Shown: positions 1 to 5,645 of the stretch, piece by piece | Numbering within the stretch: the first letter of the stretch is position 1 | Layout: the number at the start of each line of letters is the position of its first letter | NCBI GenBank assembly: GCA_047615875.1 | Contig: JBLHGU010000298.1 | Span: 1-5,645, forward strand | Reading direction: 5' to 3' | Length of the DNA stretch: 5,645 nucleotides | DNA from: JBLHGU01 sp047615875 | GTDB lineage: Bacteria; Pseudomonadota; Gammaproteobacteria; Arenicellales; CAJQKF01 | Notes under the pieces: generated by a model | Seen by the model: only the letters and a program-made list of their open reading frames with translations | Databases searched by the model: none | What the model was told of the DNA's origin: nothing | Program-made: the position numbers and the translations under genes

Positions 1-159
1 AAACGGGGATTAGAGCATGATGGTCTCGTGTTACCAGAAAAAATTGCAGAAACCTACTTCCATCTTGCTCAGCAACATCGTTCTGCCTGGACTCACGAAA
101 TTGATATGCGGTCGTATTCTGACCTGGCATGGTGGAATCATCCGACACTTGATTTCTAG
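1..159 (+). CDS. SDR-family oxidoreductase, C-terminal fragment (5' end outside window)
   Basis: Frame 1 is open from the first base and ends at TAG 157-159, giving 52 residues. The tail contains IAETYFHLAQQHRSAWTHEI followed by DMRSYSDLAWW. This resembles the C-terminus of a group of short-chain dehydrogenase/reductase proteins, in which an 'AIAETYWxLHxQxRSAWTHELDLRP' pattern is recurrent. That comparison is from memory. The Rossmann nucleotide-binding motif and the catalytic Tyr-x-x-x-Lys would lie upstream, so neither cofactor binding nor activity can be judged here. The protein would be a cytoplasmic NAD(P)-dependent oxidoreductase or an uncharacterised SDR-like protein. It lies 110 bases upstream of the unknown gene at 270 on the same strand, and no convincing terminator separates them. 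An ATG-started frame at 17-208 overlaps it but shows no family resemblance. Confidence 0.75.
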   Translation, partial: KRGLEHDGLVLPEKIAETYFHLAQQHRSAWTHEIDMRSYSDLAWWNHPTLDF

Positions 160-269
160 CAATAAATTTAGCGGCCTGAAAAACTACATTTTCGTCAAGT
201 CATTCTAGCGGGCAATTTTTTGCAGCTGATGTAGAGTTCCTGAACTATACTTCGGTAATTTGTAATCTC
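160..269 (+). other. Intergenic gap with weak promoter-like hexamer
   Basis: This AT-leaning 110-base spacer has no reading frame of note. A TATACT hexamer at 246-251 resembles a sigma-70 -10 box, 18 bases before the ATG at 270. The best upstream partner, TTGCAG at 220-225, matches the -35 consensus at only three positions and lies 20 bases away, longer than the ideal 17. The T6 run at 216-221 has only a 4-bp GCAA/TTGC stem around it, so it is not a convincing terminator for the SDR-like gene. Confidence 0.25.
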
Positions 270-1007
270 ATGATACCTATGAATTCTCTGCATCTAAAAA
301 TTAGTCATCTTTCAGAACTTGCGCTTGTAGTTATGCAGTCGGTGCTGGCTAAAAATGACACTTCAAGCTTGTTTGAGAAGGATGATCAGGGTCCATTGGC
401 ACTAGCCTCTGCATTGTCCGATTTCTTTCAGATTGCTGATGTGATTGAGCAAAATATTGATGAACTGGAGTCTGATGAAATATCAGAGTTTGGTGACTAC
501 GCGCTGGGTATGCTCGATCGGCTAGGCTACTTTACGCGGCAACTGGAAGTAATGGACCAGAATCCGAACCTGGGGTGTGTTTATGCGTCGCTGGCCTATT
601 GGTTGGTTCAACGTGGTGCGGTGCTTAATAATTTGGCGGGTGTAGCAGATGGCTTTGCCCGCATGGTTAATGGGCTGCAGAACGCCAGCGAGCTTGCGGA
701 GATGTGTGGCCCGATGGAAGCGATAATAAGCAGCGCATCGGAATCTATTCAAGCTGACGAGGATAAGTCTAATACCTGGCGTCCCTGGCGAATTATTAAT
801 CTTAATGCGGGAATCGCCGCCACCCGCTCCCTCGATCCACAGCTGATGGAAGCGACATTCGCGAGACTTAGTCAGCGCCTTCCACAGGAAATGTCAGGGT
901 TCTTTTCTGATGGAAGTCGGCAAATGATTGGTCAGGAAGTGCCTGACGAAGTGCGCACGGTAATGAATCGCTACAGAGACCAATGGACTGACGTTACTAC
1001 CCACTAA
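270..1007 (+). CDS. Conserved-looking protein of unknown function, 245 aa
   Basis: A complete 245-residue frame ends in TAA. I cannot assign a function. The protein appears soluble: there is no signal peptide and no run of hydrophobic residues long enough to span a membrane. The N-terminal two thirds look largely helical, with an acidic stretch around residues 57-75. A distinctive block at about 171-197, with RPWRIINLNAGIAATRS at its core, is followed by LDPQLMEATF and then by EVPDEVRTVMNRY near 223-235. I recall similar 'PWRxxNLNxGIxATRSxDPxLMExxF' endings in unannotated gammaproteobacterial proteins, but that is memory and not a search. Neither ATG 270 nor ATG 279 has a clear Shine-Dalgarno motif. 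Upstream codons stay open back to the TGA at 177 but offer no ATG, GTG or TTG, so 270 is chosen. Nothing in the sequence ties it functionally to the SDR-like gene or to the transporter. Confidence 0.8.
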   Translation: MIPMNSLHLKISHLSELALVVMQSVLAKNDTSSLFEKDDQGPLALASALSDFFQIADVIEQNIDELESDEISEFGDYALGMLDRLGYFTRQLEVMDQNPNLGCVYASLAYWLVQRGAVLNNLAGVADGFARMVNGLQNASELAEMCGPMEAIISSASESIQADEDKSNTWRPWRIINLNAGIAATRSLDPQLMEATFARLSQRLPQEMSGFFSDGSRQMIGQEVPDEVRTVMNRYRDQWTDVTTH

Positions 1008-1143
1008 CTATTTGATAGGGTCGGAGTCCGGCTTTGTCCGGTTGAAGCTCTAAAGTCAACAGTTCTCCAGATTCGTGCACCCCTCCCCCCACACAGATCG
1101 TATTATTTTGCAGTGCCTATTTAGTTGGAGTAGAGTAGCTAAC

Positions 1144-1176
1144 TTGCGATTTATCACTTCTAGAAAATCTTATACT
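1144..1176 (+). promoter_or_regulatory. Possible sigma-70 promoter for the transporter operon
   Basis: TATACT at 1171-1176 is a 5/6 match to the -10 consensus and lies in an AT-rich tract about 42 bases before the mini-ORF start. TTGCGA at 1144-1149 matches 4/6 of the -35 consensus, but the 21-base spacing is too long for a standard promoter. The real -35 may be weaker or activator-dependent. The 237-base gap 1008-1244 holds no other feature that I can support apart from the ribosome binding site and mini-ORF. Confidence 0.3.
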
Positions 1177-1207
1177 CAACTACTAAATAAATGCATCGCA
1201 CATCCCT

Positions 1208-1214
1208 GGAGGGG
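1208..1214 (+). promoter_or_regulatory. Strong Shine-Dalgarno site, GGAGGGG
   Basis: The GGAGG core (1208-1212) lies 5 bases before ATG 1218, which is near-ideal spacing. It lies 32 bases before ATG 1245, too far to serve that start directly. ATG 1245 itself is preceded by an AT-rich stretch with no purine-rich Shine-Dalgarno motif. This site therefore decides where ribosomes load for the binding-protein gene, and it points to 1218 rather than 1245. Confidence 0.6.
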
Positions 1215-1217
1215 AAT

Positions 1218-1241
1218 ATGAAAAAGAAATCTCAACACTGA
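1218..1241 (+). CDS. 7-codon leader mini-ORF (MKKKSQH), in frame with the binding-protein gene
   Basis: ATG 1218 is followed by six codons and TGA 1239-1241. One intervening codon (ATA) then leads to ATG 1245 of the binding-protein gene in the same frame. The mini-ORF owns the only good Shine-Dalgarno site in the region. It could be a leader peptide whose termination feeds reinitiation at 1245, 3 bases past the stop. Alternatively it could be the original N-terminus of the binding protein, split by a TGG-to-TGA change or a sequencing error; a lysine-rich n-region would suit a signal peptide. An earlier in-frame ATG at 1191 would extend it to 16 codons but has no Shine-Dalgarno site. There is no protein-level evidence for the peptide. 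Confidence 0.35.
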   Translation: MKKKSQH

Positions 1242-1244
1242 ATA

Positions 1245-2807
1245 ATGACGGAAGTCGACCGCCGTAACTTCCTGAAAACCACCGGAGCCATTGGGCTTAC
1301 GGCGGCCACTGCCGGAATGTACGAAGTAGCATTTGCCGACGGTAAGAAAATACTCAAGATTCGTACCTACGCCGATATGCGAAGCCTTGATCCGGCTCAT
1401 TCACAAGGTATCGTTGACGAGGAAATTCAAAGCTCTATCTACAGCAAGCTGATTCAGTACAAGCCGGGTCGTGAGTGGGGCTGGGAGCTGGACGCCGCAG
1501 AGTCTATCGAACAGGTTGACTCGACGCATATCAAATTCAAGCTAAAAGAAGGCGTTATGTTTTCTAACGGCTTTGGTGAAATGACAGCTGAAGATGTTAA
1601 GTATTCCTATGAGCGTATTCTGGATAAATCCCTTGAGTCGACCAATACGCCAGACTGGGGCACATTAACCGAGGTTACAGTGCATAGTAAGTACGAAGGC
1701 ACTATCGGTTTCGGAGAACCATACCCACCGGCCTGGAATATTGCTCTGCCATACATTGTGGGTAATATTATCAGCAAAAAAGCCTGGGAAGCCGCTGGCG
1801 GCAAAGTAGATACCACTACTCCCTGTGCTTCCGGCCCTTATATGCATAAAGAATGGCAGCCCAAGCAAAAAACCATACTGGTTAGCAATCCCGACTGGCA
1901 TGGTGGGACGGCCGCTTTTGATGAAATTCATATCCTTCCAATTGATGATGAAAGTACCGCACAGATTGCCTTCGAAGCGGGCGATATAGATTGCACTCGT
2001 GTACCGGTTAGTTCAGTTGGAACTCTAAGAACATCAACTCCTGAAGATGCCACCCTTGCTGAGTATCCTTCGCTGTACTATGTTTGGGTTGGAATGAATG
2101 TGGAAAACGAAACCACATCCAACGAAAACCTGCGCAAAGCTATTCAGCACTGTATTGATATTCCTTCGATTCTGGAAGCCTCTTATTTCGGTGCCGCGGA
2201 TGTGGCCACTGGAATGGTTGCACCAGGCCTGATCGGACATCGTGAGAAGGCACTGGTAGCGCCAGCCGCTGATTATGCCAAGGCCAAGGAGTATCTTGCT
2301 GCGGCAGGGCTTGAAGGCGGTGCTTCAGTTACTCTGGACGTTCTCAACAAGGCGGCTAATGTAACCACCGCTCAGGTAATTCAGGCCACCTGTGCCCAGG
2401 TTGGTATTGCCATTGAGGTTAACTTACATGAATCTGGTGCTTTCTGGTCATTGGGTGATTCCAGTGCTGGCGAACGATATAAAGATGTTCAGTTGATTCT
2501 TAATCGTTACTCCATGGGCCCTGATGCATCCTATGCTACGGCCTGGTTTGTCACCGAGCAAAAGGGTATCTGGAACTGGGAGCGCTACAGCGATCCTGAA
2601 TTTGATAAGTTAGAAGGCATGGCCAAGGCCGAAGTCGACAATGACAAGCGTGCGCAAATGTATCAACAGATGCAGGATATGATGGAAGAAAGCGGGGCTT
2701 ACCGTTTTATCACCCATGAATCTACGCCAGTGCTTTATCGCAATACCATCAATCCAGCATTCCGACCCGATGGTCTGCCATTGCTGCGACATTTCGCACC
2801 CGCCTGA
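1245..2807 (+). CDS. ABC transporter substrate-binding protein, family 5 (peptide/opine/nickel type), Tat-exported
   Basis: This periplasmic receptor of a Dpp/Opp-like importer is 520 residues long, typical of the family. The N-terminus carries a twin-arginine signal: DRRNFLK at 5-11, a hydrophobic stretch near 14-25, and a plausible cleavage site AFA|DG after residue 31. The family 5 signature region is at about 85-126. It runs from AES through FKLKEGVMFSNG to TAEDVKYSYERIL. A second family hallmark is the PCASGPYMHKEW block at 193-204, followed by NPDW at 215-218. Near 421-450 a GPDASYATAWF segment followed by YSDPEFDKL matches the late ligand-pocket region of the family, but the pocket residues do not reveal the ligand. 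The protein has four cysteines (194, 250, 303, 383), and folding before Tat export may matter for them. ATG 1245 is the first start after TGA 1239 but lacks its own Shine-Dalgarno site, so reinitiation from the mini-ORF or an altered start is likely. It leads an operon with two permeases and an ATPase. The substrate is not determinable; peptides are the default inference. Confidence 0.93.
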   Translation: MTEVDRRNFLKTTGAIGLTAATAGMYEVAFADGKKILKIRTYADMRSLDPAHSQGIVDEEIQSSIYSKLIQYKPGREWGWELDAAESIEQVDSTHIKFKLKEGVMFSNGFGEMTAEDVKYSYERILDKSLESTNTPDWGTLTEVTVHSKYEGTIGFGEPYPPAWNIALPYIVGNIISKKAWEAAGGKVDTTTPCASGPYMHKEWQPKQKTILVSNPDWHGGTAAFDEIHILPIDDESTAQIAFEAGDIDCTRVPVSSVGTLRTSTPEDATLAEYPSLYYVWVGMNVENETTSNENLRKAIQHCIDIPSILEASYFGAADVATGMVAPGLIGHREKALVAPAADYAKAKEYLAAAGLEGGASVTLDVLNKAANVTTAQVIQATCAQVGIAIEVNLHESGAFWSLGDSSAGERYKDVQLILNRYSMGPDASYATAWFVTEQKGIWNWERYSDPEFDKLEGMAKAEVDNDKRAQMYQQMQDMMEESGAYRFITHESTPVLYRNTINPAFRPDGLPLLRHFAPA

Positions 2808-2856
2808 TAATTCACAGCACCGAGTTATCAAACTCATAAGTTAATTCGTTAGTCTA

Positions 2857-2887
2857 GCCCCCAGGAGCGTATCGCGCCCCTGGGGGC
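2857..2887 (+). promoter_or_regulatory. Stable intercistronic stem-loop between binding-protein and permease genes
   Basis: The arms GCCCCCAGG (2857-2865) and CCTGGGGGC (2879-2887) form a perfect 9-bp, GC-rich stem around a 13-base loop. The loop can itself fold a small GCG/CGC stem. No T-tract follows, so it is not a standard intrinsic terminator. Its place, 50 bases after the binding-protein stop and 13 bases before the permease start, suits a 3' barrier that protects upstream mRNA or a partial read-through attenuator. Either would keep the binding protein in excess over the membrane components. It may also hinder ribosome access to the weak site (GAG 2892-2894) of the next gene. The structure is seen in the sequence; the role is inferred. 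Confidence 0.65.
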
Positions 2888-2900
2888 CGATGAGAATTTA

Positions 2901-3845
2901 ATGCTTCTCTATATATTCAAGCGCCTGCTTCTTGCCGTAGTGATCGTCATGCTTGCAGTGACAGTATTATTTACCATGATCCACATGGTGCCGGGTGATC
3001 CTGCTCGAATTTTACTTGGACCCCGTGCGACCCCGGAAATGATTGCCACCATGTCTGCACACATGGGACTTGATCAACCCTTGCCAATGCAAATTCTGCG
3101 TTTTTTTGGCAATCTGTTTCAGGGTGATATGGGCATGGATGTCATCACTAAGCGTCCAGTAGCAGAAATCGTATTCGGCCAACTGCCCTTTACCCTGTGG
3201 CTGATTTTCACCGCCATAATTTTCGCCATGTTGATTGGTATTCCGCTTGGCTGTTACTCAGCGCTGCACCGAAATACCTTGATTGATCGCATTACCGGTA
3301 TTATTTCTGTTGCCTGTATAACGGCCCCCGCATTTGTGGTGGCTCTGTATTCTTTGCTTATTTTTGCCGTAACACTCAGGTGGTTTCCTGCTGTAGGAGC
3401 AGGTGACCGAGGAGATTTTTTCGATCAACTCGCTCATTTAGTGTTACCAGCCTTGGCTATCGGGCTTTCCTGGATTGGTTACCTGGCTCGTTTGGTCAGG
3501 GCATCCATGTTGGAAGTCATGGGCGAAAATCATATTCGCACCGCGCGTGCCTACGGTTTACCCGAACGTGTGGTGGTATATCGTTATGCACTTAAACTCG
3601 CCGTGCTTCCCACCGTGACTGTCATCGGAGTCGGTATGGGCTTTTTACTATCAGCCGCTTTGTTCACCGAAATAGTCTTCGCAAGGCCAGGTATTGGTAA
3701 GTTGATATACGACTCGATTATTACTCGTAACTATCCAGTGGTTATGGGGTCTGTTTTGGTAAGTACTATTATGTTCGTTGCCAGCACAACGCTGTCGGAT
3801 CTGGTTAACGCCTGGCTCGACCCACGTATCCGGGCATCATTGTGA
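2901..3845 (+). CDS. ABC transporter permease 1 (DppB/OppB type)
   Basis: This inner-membrane subunit forms one half of the translocation channel. Its 314 residues are close to the usual length for DppB-type permeases. A first membrane helix near 8-30 ends in MVPGDPA, the typical DppB/OppB periplasmic entry, followed by GLDQPLPMQ (56-64) and GDMG (75-78). Further hydrophobic segments lie near 97-120, 132-158, 178-198, 235-256 and 281-300, consistent with six spans. The cytoplasmic EAA loop that docks on the ATPase is at about 211-239: HIRTARAYGLPERVVVYRYA, then LKLAVLP. EIVFARPGIG (257-266) is another family hallmark. ATG 2901 gives the standard short N-terminus; its ribosome site is weak. 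The 3' end overlaps the next permease by 4 bases (GTGA). The substrate follows that of the binding protein and is not readable here. Confidence 0.93.
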   Translation: MLLYIFKRLLLAVVIVMLAVTVLFTMIHMVPGDPARILLGPRATPEMIATMSAHMGLDQPLPMQILRFFGNLFQGDMGMDVITKRPVAEIVFGQLPFTLWLIFTAIIFAMLIGIPLGCYSALHRNTLIDRITGIISVACITAPAFVVALYSLLIFAVTLRWFPAVGAGDRGDFFDQLAHLVLPALAIGLSWIGYLARLVRASMLEVMGENHIRTARAYGLPERVVVYRYALKLAVLPTVTVIGVGMGFLLSAALFTEIVFARPGIGKLIYDSIITRNYPVVMGSVLVSTIMFVASTTLSDLVNAWLDPRIRASL

Positions 3846-4678
3846 TTGCATTTCTAAAACGAATTTGCCGCGAACCGCTCGGCCTTTTGGGCCTGGTGCT
3901 GGTGGTGCTCATCAGTTTTAGTGCACTTTTCGCTAGTGTGCTGGCACCCTATGACCCGATCGCACTGAATATAAAGGATCGACTGCAGGGCCCTTCGATC
4001 AGTCACCTACTCGGCACAGATCAGCTGGGTCGTGATCTGTTTTCCCGAGTCCTGTATGGCGGTCAAGTGGCACTTAAGGTGGCACTAATCTCTATAGCCG
4101 CCGCGCTAAGTATCGGTGTTTTTCTGGGTATGTTGGCGGGCTTTGGTCCACGCTGGTTAGACAACCTTATTATGTTGTTCTTCGACACTATCCGCTCCTT
4201 TCCCACTGTTATGTTTGCTCTGGCTACGGTGGCTCTGGTGGGTCCATCTTTAGGAACGGTGATTATAGTCATCGTAGTTACCTCTATTCCCAACTATGGT
4301 CGAGTCATTCGTACCCAAACCTTATCGATCAAGAACAACGAGTTTATTAAGGCCGAGCGAGTCATGGGTGCGTCACTGCCACGCATACTCGGCGTTCATG
4401 TACTGCCCAACGTAATGGGTCCATTATTGATCCTTGCCTCGATGGATATTCCAACCGTAATTGCGCTTGAAGCCGGACTTAGCTTTCTTGGCATGGGCGT
4501 TAAACCACCGACACCGTCCTGGGGTAGCATTCTTAACGATGGTTACACGCTGATCCGTAATACCCCCTGGCCGATCATTGCGGGCAGCATTCCACTGGTT
4601 CTAATTACCTTAGGCTTTACCTTTCTGGGTGAGTCGCTACGCGATCTTATTGATCCCAAACTGAGGAAGAGTTTGTGA
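3842..4678 (+). CDS. ABC transporter permease 2 (DppC/OppC type)
   Basis: This is the second channel-forming membrane subunit, 278 residues, within the DppC range. The N-terminal helix (about 13-34) is followed by LAPYDP (34-39) and then HLLGTDQLGRDLFSRVLYG at 55-73, the strongly conserved DppC/OppC block. Hydrophobic spans follow near 77-100, 108-133, 137-150, 190-210 and 245-264. The EAA coupling loop is at about 167-196, with NEFIKAERVMGASLPRILGV and then HVLPN. EAGLSFLGMGVKPPTPSWG (210-228) and the C-terminal GESLRDLIDPKLR are further family markers. The start is GTG 3842, which shares bases with the TGA of permease 1. No clear Shine-Dalgarno motif precedes it, so translation probably depends on coupling to the upstream gene. 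Its stop overlaps the ATPase start in the same way. Confidence 0.93.
   Translation: MIAFLKRICREPLGLLGLVLVVLISFSALFASVLAPYDPIALNIKDRLQGPSISHLLGTDQLGRDLFSRVLYGGQVALKVALISIAAALSIGVFLGMLAGFGPRWLDNLIMLFFDTIRSFPTVMFALATVALVGPSLGTVIIVIVVTSIPNYGRVIRTQTLSIKNNEFIKAERVMGASLPRILGVHVLPNVMGPLLILASMDIPTVIALEAGLSFLGMGVKPPTPSWGSILNDGYTLIRNTPWPIIAGSIPLVLITLGFTFLGESLRDLIDPKLRKSL
4663..4668 (+). promoter_or_regulatory. Shine-Dalgarno site (GAGGAA) for the ATPase
   Basis: This purine-rich motif lies inside the last codons of permease 2, with GAGG ending 8 bases before GTG 4675. It supports the GTG start that overlaps the permease stop rather than a downstream ATG; the next in-frame ATGs come only after the Walker A motif. 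Confidence 0.5.
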
Positions 4679-5645
4679 GTGGATTAGCAAAAGATAATGT
4701 TCTAACTATTCGTGACTTGTCGGTTCACTATGAGACTAACCGTGGTGAACTGCAGGCGCTCAGACACATTAATCTGGACGTGCCCCGTGGCTCCATTGTT
4801 GGCGTTGTCGGTGAAAGTGGTTGCGGCAAATCTACCCTTATAAGCTCCATCATTCGGTTGCTTGCGGAGAATGCCATTGTTCCCAATGGCAGTATTGAGT
4901 TTGAAGATAAAAACCTGATTGATCTAAGCCAGGATCAGATGCGCTCTATCCGTGGCAAAGATATGTCTATCGTATTTCAGGACCCCATGTCGACACTTAA
5001 TCCAGTCTTGTCTATTGGCCGACAGATGATGGACATACAATATCGCGACGACAAAACCCGGGCACAGAAAATGGCGCGCTCTATGGAAATGCTTGCCAGC
5101 GTTGGCATTCCTGATCCTGAGGGGCGGTTGAAACAGTATCCCCATGAATTCTCCGGTGGCATGCAACAGCGAATTTCAATTGCCATGGCCTTACAAGCCA
5201 ATCCTTCCTTGCTGATTGCAGATGAACCGACCACCGCACTAGATGCAACGCTGGAAGTGCAGATAATTCACTTGCTTAAACAACTTCAGACCGATATGGG
5301 CTGCTCGATTTTGTTTATCTCCCATCATCTCGGTGTGATTGCTGAGCTATGTGACTTTGTGGTAGTGATGTATGCCGGTGAAGTGGTTGAGGAGGGCTCG
5401 GTACGCGATGTTTTTCATCGGCCAGCTCATCCTTATACGCAAAAACTACTACAGTGCGATCCCGCTGTAATCGCCGAGAAAACTCGTCACCTGCCGACCA
5501 TAGCCGGAGAAATTCCGAACCTCATAGAGGTGCCCGAAGGTTGTGTGTTCCGTAATCGCTGCGAACAGGCTGTGGATATTTGTTCTAGCGTGGTGCCGCA
5601 ATGGCAAGAGTACCAGCAAGGCCACTTTGTTACCTGTCATCAGGC
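4675..5645 (+). CDS. ABC transporter ATP-binding protein (DppD/OppD type), 3' end cut by window
   Basis: This cytoplasmic ATPase subunit powers import. GTG 4675 overlaps the permease 2 TGA, and the frame is open to the window end (323 codons). DppD-type proteins run about 320-335 residues, so only a few are probably missing. Visible motifs are Walker A GESGCGKST (46-54), Q-loop FQDP (101-104), the ABC signature FSGGMQQR (159-166), Walker B LLIADEP (179-185) with catalytic Glu184, D-loop ALD (188-190) and switch His217 in FISHHLG. The C-terminal oligopeptide-transporter extension begins with the RPAHPYTQKLL block (249-259). It ends in a four-cysteine set, Cys290, Cys296, Cys303 and Cys321, spaced C-x5-C-x6-C-x17-C. 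That set matches the iron-sulfur-binding extension reported for mycobacterial OppD and common in this subfamily. The residue after the switch histidine is His218 where Asp is more usual. All catalytic residues are present, so it should be active. A partner ATPase (DppF/OppF type) is expected just beyond the window. Confidence 0.93.
   Translation, partial: MSGLAKDNVLTIRDLSVHYETNRGELQALRHINLDVPRGSIVGVVGESGCGKSTLISSIIRLLAENAIVPNGSIEFEDKNLIDLSQDQMRSIRGKDMSIVFQDPMSTLNPVLSIGRQMMDIQYRDDKTRAQKMARSMEMLASVGIPDPEGRLKQYPHEFSGGMQQRISIAMALQANPSLLIADEPTTALDATLEVQIIHLLKQLQTDMGCSILFISHHLGVIAELCDFVVVMYAGEVVEEGSVRDVFHRPAHPYTQKLLQCDPAVIAEKTRHLPTIAGEIPNLIEVPEGCVFRNRCEQAVDICSSVVPQWQEYQQGHFVTCHQ

Noticed and set aside
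17..208. A 63-codon ATG frame overlapping the window start
   Set aside because: It overlaps the frame-1 SDR-like tail in a different frame. It shows no family resemblance and has no ribosome site, whereas frame 1 reads as a recognisable protein end.
210..226. T6 run at 216-221 as terminator of the SDR-like gene
   Set aside because: Only a 4-bp GCAA/TTGC stem surrounds the T-run, and no GC-rich stem precedes it.
1028..1041. CCGG-loop-CCGG hairpin as terminator of the unknown gene
   Set aside because: The stem is only 4 bp and no T-run follows; a competing GCTT/AAGC pairing is equally weak.
1239..1241. TGA as a selenocysteine codon
   Set aside because: It would fall in the signal peptide n-region, which is removed after export. 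I see no convincing SECIS-like hairpin just downstream.
1176..2837. Several antisense frames across the binding-protein gene, e.g. 1665-1931 and 2034-2240
   Set aside because: They lie opposite a well-supported family 5 binding protein, show no recognisable motifs and fit non-coding shadows.
4924..5640. Antisense frames opposite the ATPase gene
   Set aside because: The + strand carries every ABC ATPase motif in order; the antisense translations show no domain features.

Overview
The window is ordinary bacterial chromosome, with every supported gene on the + strand. Its main content is a binding-protein-dependent ABC importer of the peptide/opine/nickel (Dpp/Opp) type. Balanced base composition, Shine-Dalgarno motifs at some starts, a twin-arginine export signal on the binding protein and the style of the two upstream genes suggest a Gram-negative proteobacterium. 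A gammaproteobacterium is most likely, but this comes from family resemblance remembered, not from a search. I see no rRNA, tRNA, insertion sequence, CRISPR array or phage gene.

Layout. Positions 1-159 hold the C-terminal end of a short-chain dehydrogenase/reductase (SDR-like) protein whose start lies outside the window. A 110-base gap follows. Positions 270-1007 encode a 245-residue protein of unknown function. Positions 1008-1244 are a gap with a possible promoter and a strong ribosome binding site, which serves a 7-codon mini-ORF (1218-1241). That mini-ORF is in the same frame as the next gene and is separated from it only by a TGA. The transporter then runs to the window end: a Tat-exported substrate-binding protein (1245-2807), a 93-base spacer with a perfect 9-bp GC-rich stem-loop, permease 1 (2901-3845), permease 2 (3842-4678) and a first ATPase (from 4675, cut off by the window end a few residues before its expected stop).

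How the genes work together. The binding protein captures a substrate in the periplasm and delivers it to a channel formed by the two permeases. The ATPase powers transport by ATP hydrolysis. Systems of this family usually need a second ATPase (DppF/OppF type), which would be expected just downstream of the window. The permease and ATPase genes are joined by two identical GTGA start/stop overlaps, implying translational coupling. The hairpin after the binding-protein gene fits the common arrangement in which the binding protein is made in excess over the membrane parts. The substrate cannot be read from the sequence; peptides are the default guess.

I do not see a new biological system here. 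The observation most worth checking is the in-frame TGA at 1239-1241 between the strong ribosome binding site and the Tat signal of the binding protein.
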